Below, one piece after another: positions 48,101 through 56,400 of a stretch of DNA of 64,000 bases. Position 1 is the first letter of the stretch. Each line of letters opens with the position of its first letter. Below the pieces are notes generated by a model. It ran no database searches, was not told the DNA's origin, and saw only the letters and a list, made by a program, of their open reading frames with translations. The position numbers were made by a program, and so were the translations under genes. The stretch lies in contig NC_090128.1 in assembly GCF_040581485.1 (NCBI RefSeq), positions 682,001 through 746,000 of the forward strand. Reading direction: 5' to 3'. The stretch is from Linepithema humile. Its lineage: Eukaryota; Arthropoda; Insecta; Hymenoptera; Formicidae.

Positions 48101-49838
48101 CTAAGAGAAGCGAAAAAATGAAATATCGCCACGGAAAAAAAAACCAGCGCACTTCCCTGCTGCGGGGCAAATTCGTCTTTTCTTCGTTAAACAAAAATGA
48201 GACTGTTCTGAGCGAGCAGTTTCGTGAAAATGGCGCGCAATACAGCTGGAAAAAACCCTCACCTCCGTAGCAAGCAGAAGCGAGGCAGTCGTGAAATATC
48301 GCGGAATTTCCGTTGGAAATTTGCCGATTAAGTGCCATGAGATACGTGCGACTGTAAATTTCGCCGGTTACAAGAGAGTGCGCGAAGGACTTCGCGCGCA
48401 AAGGATCTGTCAAATATGCACATTCCATTTGCACGTGCGACGCGCGGATGTAGGATGGGTTTAGCAGGACGGAAATGCGCGCTACGCCGGCACAAAAAGG
48501 AGATGACGAAAGTGGACGACCGATCCGGCATGTAGTCGAGCGTTGTAATCGCGTTGCTGCAAACTCGATATCGTCTCCTCTCCGTTCGTCCGTCCGTTCT
48601 TTCTTGCATGCGCGCCGTTATTGGCAATTTTTGAAGCAAAAAAAGAACATTTTGCAAAAATAAAGAAACGAAAATCGCAAGAATTAGAAATGCAAATAAA
48701 TAAACAATTTTTATCGATTGTGGCGGAAGTTCGTAGATATATTTCGACGAATATAAAAATTAATAATTAATAATTTAAATATCAATTTCGTAATGTCAAC
48801 GTTAAAAATTTATATGCATTCCACAAAAGTGTGCCCTACAATGTACTTTGGTTTTTGCTGAATAAGCGACGTAACGAGAGCATTTGTTAATGTCGGCTTA
48901 ATTGAGTTTTTTCTTTGTTTACGTTGCTTTTCTTAATTAAAGGGTAACAAAGAAGCACGGAGCAGCTCCGGAGAAAATTAGTCTATCATTACATGTCCGC
49001 GCTACTCGGGCTAACATTATTCGTCGTTTCATCAAGGTAAAATTGCAGGGCGCAAAGTGTCGGGCGTGCTCAGGGACCAGTCGGAGTAAAATTTCTGCGA
49101 AATTCATTCAAATGTCTTGCGTCGCGATAACCACTCCGAAGTTTCGCACTCTCGGCGTCATCACACGTTCCGCGTCGCGGCATTTTTATGTGTTTCGCGT
49201 GCTTTATGCATGCATGCACTTTAATATAAAACAGGGAGCTTCTACGAATAAAGGTAAAACAAGTCGGATTGCAAAGGAGGTCATACGTTCGCAATGCGGC
49301 ACGCGAGGGGGGAGGGAGAGGGCGAAAGCTTATTCCGACTAATTCAAAATATGTCTTAGAGATATTAAAGTACGGTTCGAGATAAGCTAGAAATATAGTT
49401 GAAAAATTTCTGCATAATATTACTAAGATTTAAGAAATTTTTATAAATATCCCACATATTAAAAAAGAATGAATTCCAGACGAATCAAAGAGTCTTGTTA
49501 ATGTGCGATGTTCTATTACGCCGCAAACAAACCCACAGTGTCTTTCCGCTAATGGCGATGTCCAGCGGAGTTATGGCATTCTTTATTAGTTACTTGTGCA
49601 TGCGAGACACCGCGAACAGAGTCAATAAATTCTGCGTTGTTTATCTAGGTCACGTATTACGTGGTAGATAGCGACAGGAACGAGGGCAAGGATTACTTCG
49701 AGATCAACAGGGAGACCGGTGAGATCTTCACAAAAGTAATGTTCGATCGTGAGAAGCAGGGCGCTTACGCTCTCGAGGTGGAGGCCAGAGACGGAGCACC
49801 TTCTGCGCGACCTAACGGCAACGGCCAACCTAACTCAG
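16283..49838 (+). CDS. CadN: N-cadherin (classical cadherin, insect CadN), 5' part; spliced, 3' end outside window
   Basis: Calcium-dependent homophilic adhesion receptor of the plasma membrane; in flies it acts in axon targeting and synapse organisation through catenins. The coding parts join with consistent phase over twelve exon positions: 16283-17594, 19027-19218, 21102-21348, 21961-22180, 22412-22688, 23664-24259, 25084-25230, 25942-26133, then 31221-31411 or 32937-33127, then 46140-46329, 46768-46950 and 49649-49838. They give 1312 codons plus one base, starting with a signal peptide and followed by about ten complete EC repeats and part of another. The repeat ends carry DENDN (222-226), DVNDE (450-454), DVNDN (664, 876 and 986) and DVNDE (1207). 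I recognise the protein as near-collinear with Drosophila CadN from general knowledge; no search was run. The later ectodomain, EGF/LamG region, transmembrane segment and cytoplasmic tail are absent because the window ends inside an intron. The paralogue CadN2 is the main alternative, less likely given how close the match is. Confidence 0.95.
17595..19026 (+). other. CadN intron c1-c2
   Basis: AT-rich spacer between donor GTACAG and acceptor TTATAG. I see no gene in it. The acceptor has only a weak pyrimidine tract, but phase and protein continuity (TNT-D-TDNQR) fix it. Confidence 0.85.
19027..19218 (+). CDS. CadN: CadN coding exon c2: EC repeat boundary
   Basis: 192 nt, entered in phase 1 (first two bases AT complete a GAT codon with the last base of c1) and left in phase 1. 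It encodes residues 438-501: TDNQRVIINMKDVNDEPPYF, then the first strands of the next EC repeat, including DPDTDHN. DVNDE at 450-454 is a calcium-linker motif. The donor is CGAA|GTACGT. Confidence 0.93.
19219..21101 (+). other. CadN intron c2-c3
   Basis: AT-rich, 1.9 kb, with short A and T runs. No gene, structured RNA or mobile element recognised. Confidence 0.85.
21102..21348 (+). CDS. CadN: CadN coding exon c3: EC repeat with calcium-free type linker
   Basis: 247 nt, entered in phase 1 and left in phase 2, after acceptor GCACGCAG. Residues 502-583: TGGRFEVDERSGVV, then LDMEYVLYVKAEDQNGR. The next repeat begins at APQFYMTAYEAEIPENQ. The position where DxNDN would sit reads VGGKRAPQF, so this boundary lacks the usual calcium ligands, as known for some linkers of fly N-cadherin. 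The donor is CTGA|GTTAGT. The phase-2 choice is confirmed because joining to c4 gives KKDSD-IISVKAK. Confidence 0.93.
21349..21960 (+). other. CadN intron c3-c4
   Basis: 612 nt, AT-rich, with a short poly-A run near 21478-21494. An open frame entering c4 from 21782 is intronic read-through and is not supported as coding. The acceptor is AACTTTTCAG. Confidence 0.85.
21961..22180 (+). CDS. CadN: CadN coding exon c4: EC repeat
   Basis: 220 nt, entered in phase 2 and left in phase 0, completing codon 584 and then residues 585-657. Contains IISVKAKSFADREIRYTLKA, then TFNIGPTSGIVKLAKELDFE with the LDFE signature of cadherin strands, and IVTATEDSGG near the repeat end. Donor GAG|GTAACT. The next intron is only 231 nt (22181-22411). 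Confidence 0.93.
22412..22688 (+). CDS. CadN: CadN coding exon c5: EC repeat with canonical calcium linker
   Basis: 277 nt, phase 0 to 1, acceptor TTTCTTTTCAG. Residues 658-749. Opens with LTIRVSDVNDNAPKFELPDY (DVNDN 664-668), then NVDEDISSGTNILRV, ATDADSGTNAEIEY and LDADNNNAYYEFTVTAKDK. These are the DVNDN, XEX-like, DAD and LD elements of a complete calcium-binding EC repeat. Donor AAAG|GTAAGT is near consensus. Confidence 0.95.
22689..23663 (+). other. CadN intron c5-c6 with (TG)n microsatellite
   Basis: 975 nt. Contains the 54-nt TG repeat at 22929-22982; otherwise AT-rich with no gene recognised. Acceptor TTTGCTTTGCAG. Confidence 0.85.
22929..22982. repeat. (TG)27 microsatellite
   Basis: Uninterrupted TG dinucleotides read directly from the sequence, inside the CadN c5-c6 intron. 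Likely length-polymorphic. Confidence 0.97.
23664..24259 (+). CDS. CadN: CadN coding exon c6: two EC repeat boundaries
   Basis: 596 nt, the second longest coding exon, phase 1 to 0. Residues 750-948. Begins GEPPKTGTATVRVYTKN; boundary NRNDEEPKF at 767-774, then NVDENAG, ASDKDGD and a second boundary FITDVNDNKPVF (DVNDN 876-880) followed by VEEGAPNGS and ATDEDKG. A vicinal Cys pair (CC 855-856) plus Cys 887 could form disulfides. Donor AAG|GTACTT. Confidence 0.95.
24260..25083 (+). other. CadN intron c6-c7
   Basis: 824 nt, AT-rich, acceptor GATATTTTCAG. No gene recognised. Confidence 0.85.
25084..25230 (+). CDS. CadN: CadN coding exon c7: EC repeat end
   Basis: 147 nt, phase 0 to 0 (symmetric, 49 codons), residues 949-997. 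VFDREGDDGK carries the LD/FDRE element, VTVKATDQGEPSLEG the A/D-rich strand, and EITDVNDNPPLFDRQ the calcium linker at 986-990. Because it is symmetric, skipping would keep the frame but delete the repeat end. Donor CAG|GTGCGT. Confidence 0.95.
25231..25941 (+). other. CadN intron c7-c8
   Basis: 711 nt. Overlapping short open frames on both strands at 25170-25700 look like chance; no cadherin or other homology is readable. Acceptor TTCTTCTCTTGTAG. Confidence 0.85.
25942..26133 (+). CDS. CadN: CadN coding exon c8: EC repeat upstream of the alternative pair
   Basis: 192 nt, phase 0 to 0, residues 998-1061. RYVENVKQDASIGTNILRVS, then ASDEDADNNGAIVYSL and FEIQPESGWIVLKKPLD. Ends with donor GAC|GTAAGT, a perfect match to the intronic consensus, which must pair with either 9a or 9b. 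A 25-nt quasi-palindrome (26088-26112) lies within the last 46 nt of the exon. Confidence 0.95.
26088..26112 (+). repeat. Quasi-palindrome inside coding exon c8
   Basis: The 12-nt GATCCAACCAGA (26088-26099) is followed, after one base, by its exact reverse complement (26101-26112), so RNA could form a 10-bp stem with a 5-nt loop. It encodes IQPESGWI and sits 21 nt before the donor that chooses between 9a and 9b. Confidence 0.9.
28394..28470. repeat. C-rich tract (G-rich on minus strand)
   Basis: At least five runs of four or more C (for example 28394-28398, 28405-28410, 28431-28436, 28446-28449) separated by short spacers. Seen directly; a G-quadruplex or i-motif is possible, function unknown. 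Confidence 0.8.
28859..28900. repeat. (CT)n microsatellite
   Basis: About 21 uninterrupted CT units inside the intron before exon 9a. UC-rich RNA of this kind is bound by PTB-family splicing repressors, but a role here is only inferred. Confidence 0.95.
30893..31163 (+). promoter_or_regulatory. CT-rich then A-rich tracts upstream of exon 9a (candidate splicing regulatory region)
   Basis: CT-rich sequence at 30893-30962 is followed by purine/A-rich sequence at 31060-31163, which displaces the pyrimidine tract normally expected near an acceptor. The 9a acceptor is 57 nt further on with a weak tract (AATGTTTTGCCACTAG). Composition is seen directly; the regulatory role is inference. Confidence 0.4.
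31221..31411 (+). CDS. CadN: CadN alternative coding exon 9a (mutually exclusive with 9b)
   Basis: 191 nt, phase 0 to 2, bounded by CACTAG and CAG|GTTTGT. Encodes RDSYRLRVRASDRGTPILSA, then VDVELDVVDRNNKPPVWD, then YGPIHIKENVTVGTVVTSVKA, plus the first two bases of a Ser codon completed by c10. It is the end of one EC repeat and the start of the next, aligned residue for residue with 9b (38 of 63 identical, no gaps). No ATG is needed because it is internal. Including both 9a and 9b, or neither, shifts the frame, so use must be exclusive. The donor has pyrimidine at +3 and is weak. Confidence 0.92.
31412..32936 (+). other. Intron between alternative exons 9a and 9b
   Basis: 1525 nt, much more GC-rich than neighbouring introns from about 31800 onward and especially 32240-32936. 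Contains nested inverted repeats (31934-31946 with 32378-32390, and 32020-32037 with 32299-32316), further short complementary segments, and a run of 12 G at 32818-32829. Too long for simple steric exclusion of splicing between the two exons. No further cadherin exon can be read in it. Confidence 0.8.
31934..32390. repeat. Nested inverted repeats between exons 9a and 9b
   Basis: Outer arms CGCGACGATCGCT (31934-31946) and its exact reverse complement (32378-32390). Inner arms TTTCAAGTGGAGTAAGTT (32020-32037) and its exact 18-nt reverse complement (32299-32316). The intervening arm sequence pairs partly. In RNA this gives a stem with ends fixed by 13 and 18 bp and a loop of about 260 nt. A MITE-like insertion is an alternative; I saw no clear target duplication. 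Confidence 0.8.
32937..33127 (+). CDS. CadN: CadN alternative coding exon 9b (mutually exclusive with 9a)
   Basis: 191 nt, phase 0 to 2, bounded by GGCCGTAG and CAG|GTCTGT. Encodes RETYKLEAMAKDRGYPPLSR, then TVEVQIDVVDRANNPPVWDH, then VVYGPIYIKENMAVGAKVVS and IKA, residues 1062-1124. This version looks closest to the common Drosophila CadN sequence at this position. Length, phase and protein alignment match 9a exactly. The donor has C at +3 and is weak like that of 9a. The repeat-end motif reads DVVDRANNPP rather than DVNDNxP. Confidence 0.94.
42143..42184. repeat. 16-bp perfect inverted repeat with 10-nt loop
   Basis: TTTTAGGACGAAATTT at 42143-42158 and its exact reverse complement at 42169-42184. 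The left arm itself contains the 12-bp palindrome ACGAAATTTCGT. Could be a small hairpin or a transposon-end remnant. Confidence 0.9.
44213..44272. repeat. (CA)n-rich microsatellite
   Basis: CA/CAC-rich imperfect repeat inside the c9-c10 intron. Simple sequence, no coding role. Confidence 0.9.
44713..44856. repeat. Imperfect inverted repeat, MITE-like or structured RNA
   Basis: Arms 44713-44739 and 44830-44856 match at 22 of 27 positions as reverse complements; the core is CGAGTTGACCCAT against ATGGATCAACTCG. The loop is about 90 nt. No flanking target duplication was identified. Confidence 0.5.
45074..45106. repeat. (CT)n microsatellite
   Basis: Uninterrupted CT repeat followed by ATCT units, 1.0 kb upstream of exon c10. 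Confidence 0.95.
45955..45998. repeat. CT-rich microsatellite before exon c10
   Basis: CT dinucleotides with CTTT interruptions, followed by more pyrimidine-rich DNA to about 46075, upstream of the c10 acceptor at 46138-46139. Because c10 must join 9a or 9b, a PTB-type influence on that choice is conceivable but not shown. Confidence 0.9.
46140..46329 (+). CDS. CadN: CadN coding exon c10: EC repeat
   Basis: 190 nt, phase 2 to 0. Acceptor TGTCGACAG; the first base C completes AGC (Ser 1125) with the last two bases of 9a or 9b. Residues 1126-1188: SGIDNNPTVFYHLMPGSTAQ, then FHTFYLQQRAEQSVTWADIK, then NHPLDYESIKEYNLTIRVE with the LDYE element. Donor GAG|GTATGA. Confidence 0.95.
46330..46767 (+). 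other. CadN intron c10-c11
   Basis: 438 nt, AT-rich, acceptor TTTACTTGTTTAG. Nothing else recognised. Confidence 0.9.
46768..46950 (+). CDS. CadN: CadN coding exon c11: EC boundary with DVNDE linker
   Basis: 183 nt, phase 0 to 0, residues 1189-1249. NNGAQQLASEATVYIMLEDV, NDEIPLFTEREQETVLEGEP, then GSKVTQVNAIDKDGTFPNNQ. EDVNDE at 1206-1211 and the IDKDG strand mark a calcium-binding junction. Donor CAG|GTAAAT. Symmetric phases mean skipping would keep the frame. Confidence 0.95.
46951..49648 (+). other. CadN intron c11-c12
   Basis: 2.7 kb. CpG-rich in 47200-47900 and 48080-48620 with chance open frames on both strands (for example 47919-48657, minus) but no recognisable product. Acceptor TTGTTTATCTAG. 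Confidence 0.8.
49649..49838 (+). CDS. CadN: CadN coding exon c12: last coding exon in the window
   Basis: 190 nt, phase 0 to 1, residues 1250-1312 plus one base. VTYYVVDSDRNEGKDYFEIN, then ETGEIFTKVMFDREKQGAYA, then LEVEARDGAPSARPNGNGQP and NS. The FDRE element and EARDGAP strand are typical of EC repeats. The next exon should open in phase 1 with a further repeat end, but is not found before 64000. Donor CAG|GTAGGT. Confidence 0.95.
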
Positions 49839-49925
49839 GTAGGTGGTATAGAAAATTTTATTTGAAAATCGTCTGCACGCGCGCGCGCGCCCATACAGTC
49901 TGTATTGCTGCCATACACGCGTACC

Positions 49926-50495
49926 ATAAATTCAAGTAAATAATAGATCACAACAGCAATACATTTATATTCGGGTTCATGGACGGCTGAGAGCGTGTCC
50001 ACCATACGAAATTTGCCGGGCGAACAGCTACTGAAGCAAGAAGCGCCTAACTTGAAATTCGAAATTGTAAACATATTTTGAAGATATTATTATGAAATAT
50101 TATGCGAAGAATTTATATTAAAAATGATATACATTTCTGATGCAACTCGGTATCACAGCCATTAAATTTTGCGCTGCCATTTTCGCATAAAAAATATTTG
50201 GAATTCTTAAAATCCAAAATGATAACCGTCGGCTAAAGAAAATTAATTGTCAAAAGAAGATTGACAGTAATACTTCAATTGTTTTTGAATCTTATATGAC
50301 TTCACTTTTATAAAATATAACATATGTGGTTTTACACACAACTAAAACCGCTGACAAAAATAGCATACATTTTGTTCCGCGCAAGCGTTTTATAAATCCA
50401 AGTAAATAATGGTTTGTGAGAGCAATATTTATATTCGTGCGGAGTGCGTGCAGGCCGTACAAAATCATCGTATAAAATTTGCGGGGAACGCTCGC
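49926..50495. repeat. Diverged direct duplication of about 105 nt (copies 49926-50030 and 50392-50495)
   Basis: Both copies share ATAAATYCAAGTAAATAAT, then AGCAATA...TTTATATTCG, then a TAYRAAATTTGCSGGG block, in the same order and spacing. Likely an old local duplication or two copies of a decayed repeat. Confidence 0.6.
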
Positions 50496-53400
50496 TTATC
50501 GCTTGTAGCCATAATCTGACAGCAAGAAAAATATTTTTCTCATAAATGTACTCGAATATACTCGCGGAATTCTACATATTTTTATAAAGGATGCAATTTA
50601 TCCTATAAATTATTATATTAGATAAGTGTTCTAGATAAATGCCGCAAGCTCGGTTTTAATAAGTTTGTTAACAGAGATGCGTTTCATCGAATTATTCCAT
50701 TTTAAACACGTGATATTTCAAATTTTCTCTTATGTCACGCTGAAAATGGTCGATTCGCATATGAGCACGAGTTTTCACACTTTACAAAGGGATTATCGGA
50801 TCACAATGACAAGTGAATTATCGATGAATTTAATATTATCCGGAAATGTGAGTGGCGCCCTCAGGGAAATTTCCGAAGGCGCTTTCGGCAAGTAGAATTC
50901 TTTAGAATTTTTTCACACAGCATGTGATTTGCATTATCGGATTTTATAGTGTGAACTTTCGCGCATTAACGTGATTACGATGTCGTCTTCCGTGTCCCGA
51001 GCGAGCGCGCATCTTGCATTAGTTGATTGCACGCCTGTATACTTGTTCGCAACTTCGAGGAACTGATTGGAAATCTTAAACTAGTTTCACGCGTTTTTAC
51101 GTAGGAAAGTCATGAATGATAATCACCGATATTGTGCGTAAGAAACCGCAAAGTCACTTGTTAGTTAATTTACGTATGATAAAAATTTTTATCGCGTAAC
51201 AATATTAATTACATTTGTTTAATTTAATTAATATCGAGGTGCCAATAAACAATTTTGAACACTCGTTAAATTTCAATTAACTGATGAAATAAATGATAAA
51301 CCAGGAATTTTAAGGAATTTCTGAAGCAAATCGCAAATTATTTAAAATAAATCCACACACGATCAGAATATTGTAAAATTAGCTACATATATATGTGCGA
51401 AATCCAATTGCTAGTTTAATTGCGCCAAGCGTTAATCCCCAACTGTTTATGGCCCGTTGCAAGTCGTATCGTTAATTTCCGCTTTTCTCGGTACCACACT
51501 TCTTCGTTAGTTGAGAAACTTCATTTAACGGCCCTGCATACGAAATTCATTGTCCGAAGACAAACACAATATCGCTTCTATTATTCAATCTAATTAGAGC
51601 AGATCCAATATTAGGATGATTCATCTTTCCTACATTTAAGAAGTTCAATGCAAAAGAGGAATATGAAGCTCTTTTTCTTTAAATTGTAAAAAAAAAAAAG
51701 AGAGCAATGAGAATGTTTAACATTTAGAGAGACGTTAAAAGCGCAAATCGAAATTGATCAAGTTAAATTAATAAAAGATGATTGCTTTCATTTTTCGATA
51801 TCCTTTTCGATAAGTGTTCAAAAATTCATAAAGATATAGTAGGGTTTATTTTTTTCATCCTTTGACATTTTTTTTTTCACGGATGCTTTTCACACTGGAG
51901 TGGTGCGTTGTCACTATGTATGAAATTTTAAATCTCGAATCCCCAGTTTATCGATCGATATTTCATGTATTCGTATATACTCATACTCCGTTTCTGCATA
52001 CCGACTCGTATTAAATACGTATGTGGCTAATTAACGTGGTTCTAGCCGAGCTTTTCCGAACACAATATGCACTTTCGTTAATTAAAAGCTAGATCGAAGA
52101 ACCTCGAGCGGGTTGTAATTAGTTCTTAACATCGTTACCTTCACCGTTGCGCGCCGCGCATTGGATCGTATTAACGTTGCATTATAATGCACACACCCTG
52201 CAGCGTGCTGTTGTTAAGTGAGATTGATTCACGCTTGATATTTCGATCCTTTTCACGCTATTAGTCACCGGTGAAATTGCATTGAACAAGATATACGACT
52301 GTCTGAAATATGCACGAGATGAGACGCTTCTTACGAGCGCAGTTCTCCTACGAGAATTTTTACAGCTACGTCGAAACGACGTAACTTTTTATTTTACGGA
52401 CATCGGCTCAGGTTTCCAAATTATCGAAAGACGAGCCACTGCTCCCTCTTTTATTTCTTTCAGTTTTTGAAAGCTTAGCTTATCGGCTTTACAACATTCA
52501 CTATCATGAATATCTTTCTCCTGTCTGAGGCTATTATATTTTTAGTAAAAGCCACATAAAAATTACTTTTATAATTAATTAATATTTGTAAAGCTCAAAA
52601 AATTGAAATATTTAAATATATTTCAATATTATAGTCAAATATTAAACAAATTTGCTCGCTAACTGTGTAAAAATTTATAAATTTTGAAAGCACATTTTAA
52701 TAAACGACTTATTAAAAACGTATTTCGTAAAAGCAATTTTATTGCATTTTAAAATATTATTAATTGCAAGGGAAATTTAGCTCGTTTTATCAAATTCAGC
52801 AATACTTGTAAATTCGAAAATGCGTTGCTTTCGAAATAAATATTTATGTGCAATGTTTGATATTCACGAAAATGATATGAAAATAATCGTAATATTGACT
52901 TTGTAAAATTATATTGGTTTGTGTAAAGCTGATTTGTTTTAAAACGCAAAAAACATGTTTTGATGTAATTACAAGCGCGGAAATTTCATTATACAAATTT
53001 ACGCTGCAATGTGAAAATTACGCGAATGTTTAAAAAATCGGATCGAGAATCAAGTTCTCGCTGAAAACGTAGTTCGATTTGCCTCACATCTCTTTTTAAG
53101 ATTTTTACGAGCATCCGTTGGAAAGTTGTGAACTTATTGGCTTTTCCGCCGCCAAGTCGAAGTATGTACGTAAGTCGAGATCTCTGCTCCACAACGCAAT
53201 TCCGTTTCTAAATTCATGATTGATTCGATGCGGTGTGCCGCTCCCCGGTCGCAGCATCGATTCCTTTTACAATCGTGCAACCGCAATGGACGATTTTGTA
53301 TAGCGACGTGAAGCAGATTGTGTTTCTTAAACAAAACTTACTATCTCTACTTTTAGAATTTTATCTGCGGTTATCGAAAAATACTAACATAAGTGCAGAA

Positions 53401-56400
53401 GTTTAACAAAGCATCGAAAAGATTATAAAACCGTGTCAATCATTTGCGAATTAGAAAATCGCAGTTTTTACTAATTTTATAATAAACTTAACGTTTAAAA
53501 AATGTTTTCTTCTTAAAAAATTAATAACCTGACAAATAAATTATTACCAATTTTTATTTGTAAATTAAAACAATCACGAAATTTTATTTTTTATATTAAA
53601 ATATTACTACAGCTTGCGAAAAATACTAGGAGAATAATGTATTTTTGTATCATATTATTTTTTTGTCTTATAACCTTTAGCTGTATAAAATCCGCTACGC
53701 GGCAGGGCAAAATTTTTCTGCACGGAAATCCGGCTATCGTCGGAGAGTTTTATCCTTTTCGATGACCTGTATTTCGACTATCCATTTCGAGAGAAAAGCG
53801 TTGTCACCTAGATGCGTTGGATATCGTAAACATAGCATGTAAGCCTTTTCTTCCCGATAGTACCACATGCTACATGCAATGTATTTTCCACGGTACAAAT
53901 ATGAAACGACCCGGTGCAACGTGGAGACTCGAAAATACTCAAGTAATGTTTTTTACACTTGACGTAATAGAAATGTCATATTGTGTAGAAAGGAGCAAAA
54001 GAAGTTTCTGGAGTTTCTGCAGATAGTTCTTGCAGTTTTCATCGACTTTTCTCGCAGACAGACACCATTATAAAATGTCACAATAAAAAAATTAGAAATT
54101 AATATGTAGTATATTATTTCTGTTTTTCATGCAAAACTTGAAGTTCTTTCTTCACTTCTGTTTTTCCGTTAAAGCTAAGATAATTGGTTAATGCTGCGCG
54201 TTCAAATAGTCAAAGATTAATATGGAGGAACGTAGAGGAGCCGCATTAGCGTCGATTTAAGTGTGGCAGAGTGCACTCGTAAACGAAAGAACGTAATAGG
54301 GAGCGTTAACTCGCAATTATGCAAAACTGCATTACGCCGTCGGATGTTAAAACGGAATGGACAGCCGTGAATTTCCAAGCACGACTCTTGGCGCAAGTAT
54401 AGTTCGACTTTAAACTAACGGATTATATTAGTCTAACCTTTCCGCGCGTACAAAAAGCTACACGAGAAACATTAACATAAAATCCGTTAAACGGCAAAAA
54501 AATGCATTTTATGCACGTAGCGTTCGAGAATGTAATATTCCGGTAACTTTAAAATTCATAAGGATTAAAGCACCCCACGTGATTTCTTTAGACGTCAATA
54601 TTCCCGATCTTGTGATAAATTTTCGATTTAAAATCTTGCTACATTATTAATATATTTTTAAAAAATAAGAATTTTTAATTTAAATTCTCTAGAAAAATTA
54701 TTTTTTATCGATTTTTACTGAAAGATCTAATATTTTGAGTTACAATTTGCTCGGCCCAAGCTACATAACATTATTAAGCAAATAACAAGTTTAACGCGAT
54801 ATCATGCATTTTCTCTTCGTAAATGGCATTGTGGAAGCGATAGAGGCTCGTGGGAAGCGTTAAATACGAATTTATCCGAAACAGTGTCGTAACGTTGCTG
54901 CTGCAAACGATCGGGGTTACTTCTTTGTATGCATTTCAGGGGTAAGCGCGATGCTCGGCGGTAACATCGCCGCGGCGAGTGTTAAATTACAATTATGCTA
55001 AACTGCGTCGAGAACCTCGCGGCGTTTTCGGGGCGTGAACGTGCATATTATAGCGTTGGTACATGCTCGTTAACAATACGGCGCGCTGTTAACAATACGA
55101 CCAAACCATTGTAAAATTCGCCGATCCTCTCCATCGTGAATAAGCGGCTACTTATGTTCAACTATAGCGGCTATGATTACTTGCGTAACAACGATAATTG
55201 ATAATTGAAAACAGATTACAATGTTAAAAAATTATACATATGTATATTTCGGCTGTGTAAATGAGATAATCAAAACGTCTCGAAACTCTTGCGGCATTGT
55301 TAAAAAAACGCAATTGTAATTAACTCTTTGATTCGCAATCACAAATATCGTTATATTTTACGGAAAATGTTTGCAAAAAGCGCTAAAAATCAATTTTGTA
55401 ATTAAAAGATGGATTTCGTGTGTGGAACATTTTGTAGGAAATTTTAATGCTAATTTGCTGACGGTTTTCACTTGATATTAGCATCTAGAATAAAAATTTA
55501 ACGTTAATATAATATGTAATATGAAAAAGCATTCTATATATATTATTCCAAAATATTAATATCAGTTTTATAATACATTGAAAGGAGTTCTGTATCATGC
55601 AACAGATGAAGTAAAATGGGAAAATACGGAGGTCTCTGTCAAAGTTCAGTTTGCTTTTCTAGCTTTGATAAAGATGTTGCGCTCGCGCAAGATTGTTTTC
55701 CAGAAAAATGACAAACGTGCCGCGCAGATAGTCGAGATGTTCTGTGATCTTTCACGGTGATTATTTTTGTTGTCTCGACCCGGCAGCAGCCGGGTATTTT
55801 TCCCAGTTTTAAGTGGTGGCTTTGGTGGCCGACGTGTGCGTCCGCTCGCGAAGCAGAAAAACTGATAGCGTTTCACGCTCGTTGCGTCCGCAGACCGCAG
55901 TTTTCTCGGACGATATTCTTGGTGCCGGGGTTAAAGGGACGACTGCAACCCGATATACATGCATACCGTCTCGTAGCCGGAGTTACGTTGCAACTTCAAG
56001 CCGCATTGCTAGCTACGCGCGTTCACTGTGTTTTTCTTTGGGAAATACGCTTCAAACGGGAAGGTTAAATTGCATTCGCAGCTTTGGCCGCAGCACCGCG
56101 CTCCGAACGTTCGAGTAAACGCGAACGTTCACCTCTTTTTGGGGTTAACGTAGAGTTTCTTGCTCTTCAATGCTATGCAATGCCGCGGAATGAGTACGAT
56201 GTACAAGTGCAATCAATAACGGCTGAGTATTCTCTCTTTGAGCTTTTATAATATTCTCGGTGCATGCTTTATCGTTCTATGGTTACACGAAGCGCCCGCC
56301 GGTTTTTGCCTTTTCCTGCTAACGACAGTTTTTATGACGAGTTTGCTAGCAGTTTCCGCGTGTTGGTCATTGAAATTTAAAGAACAGCCTTTACACACGG

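Noticed and set aside
47919..48657. Minus-strand open frames (171 and 109 codons) in the c11-c12 intron
   Set aside because: Overlapping in different frames, no recognisable motif, no splice or promoter context.
55778..55795. Hairpin ACCCGGC-AGCA-GCCGGGT followed by T residues, resembling a bacterial terminator
   Set aside because: The window is clearly an insect nuclear gene; a 7-bp GC stem in a CpG-rich patch is expected by chance.
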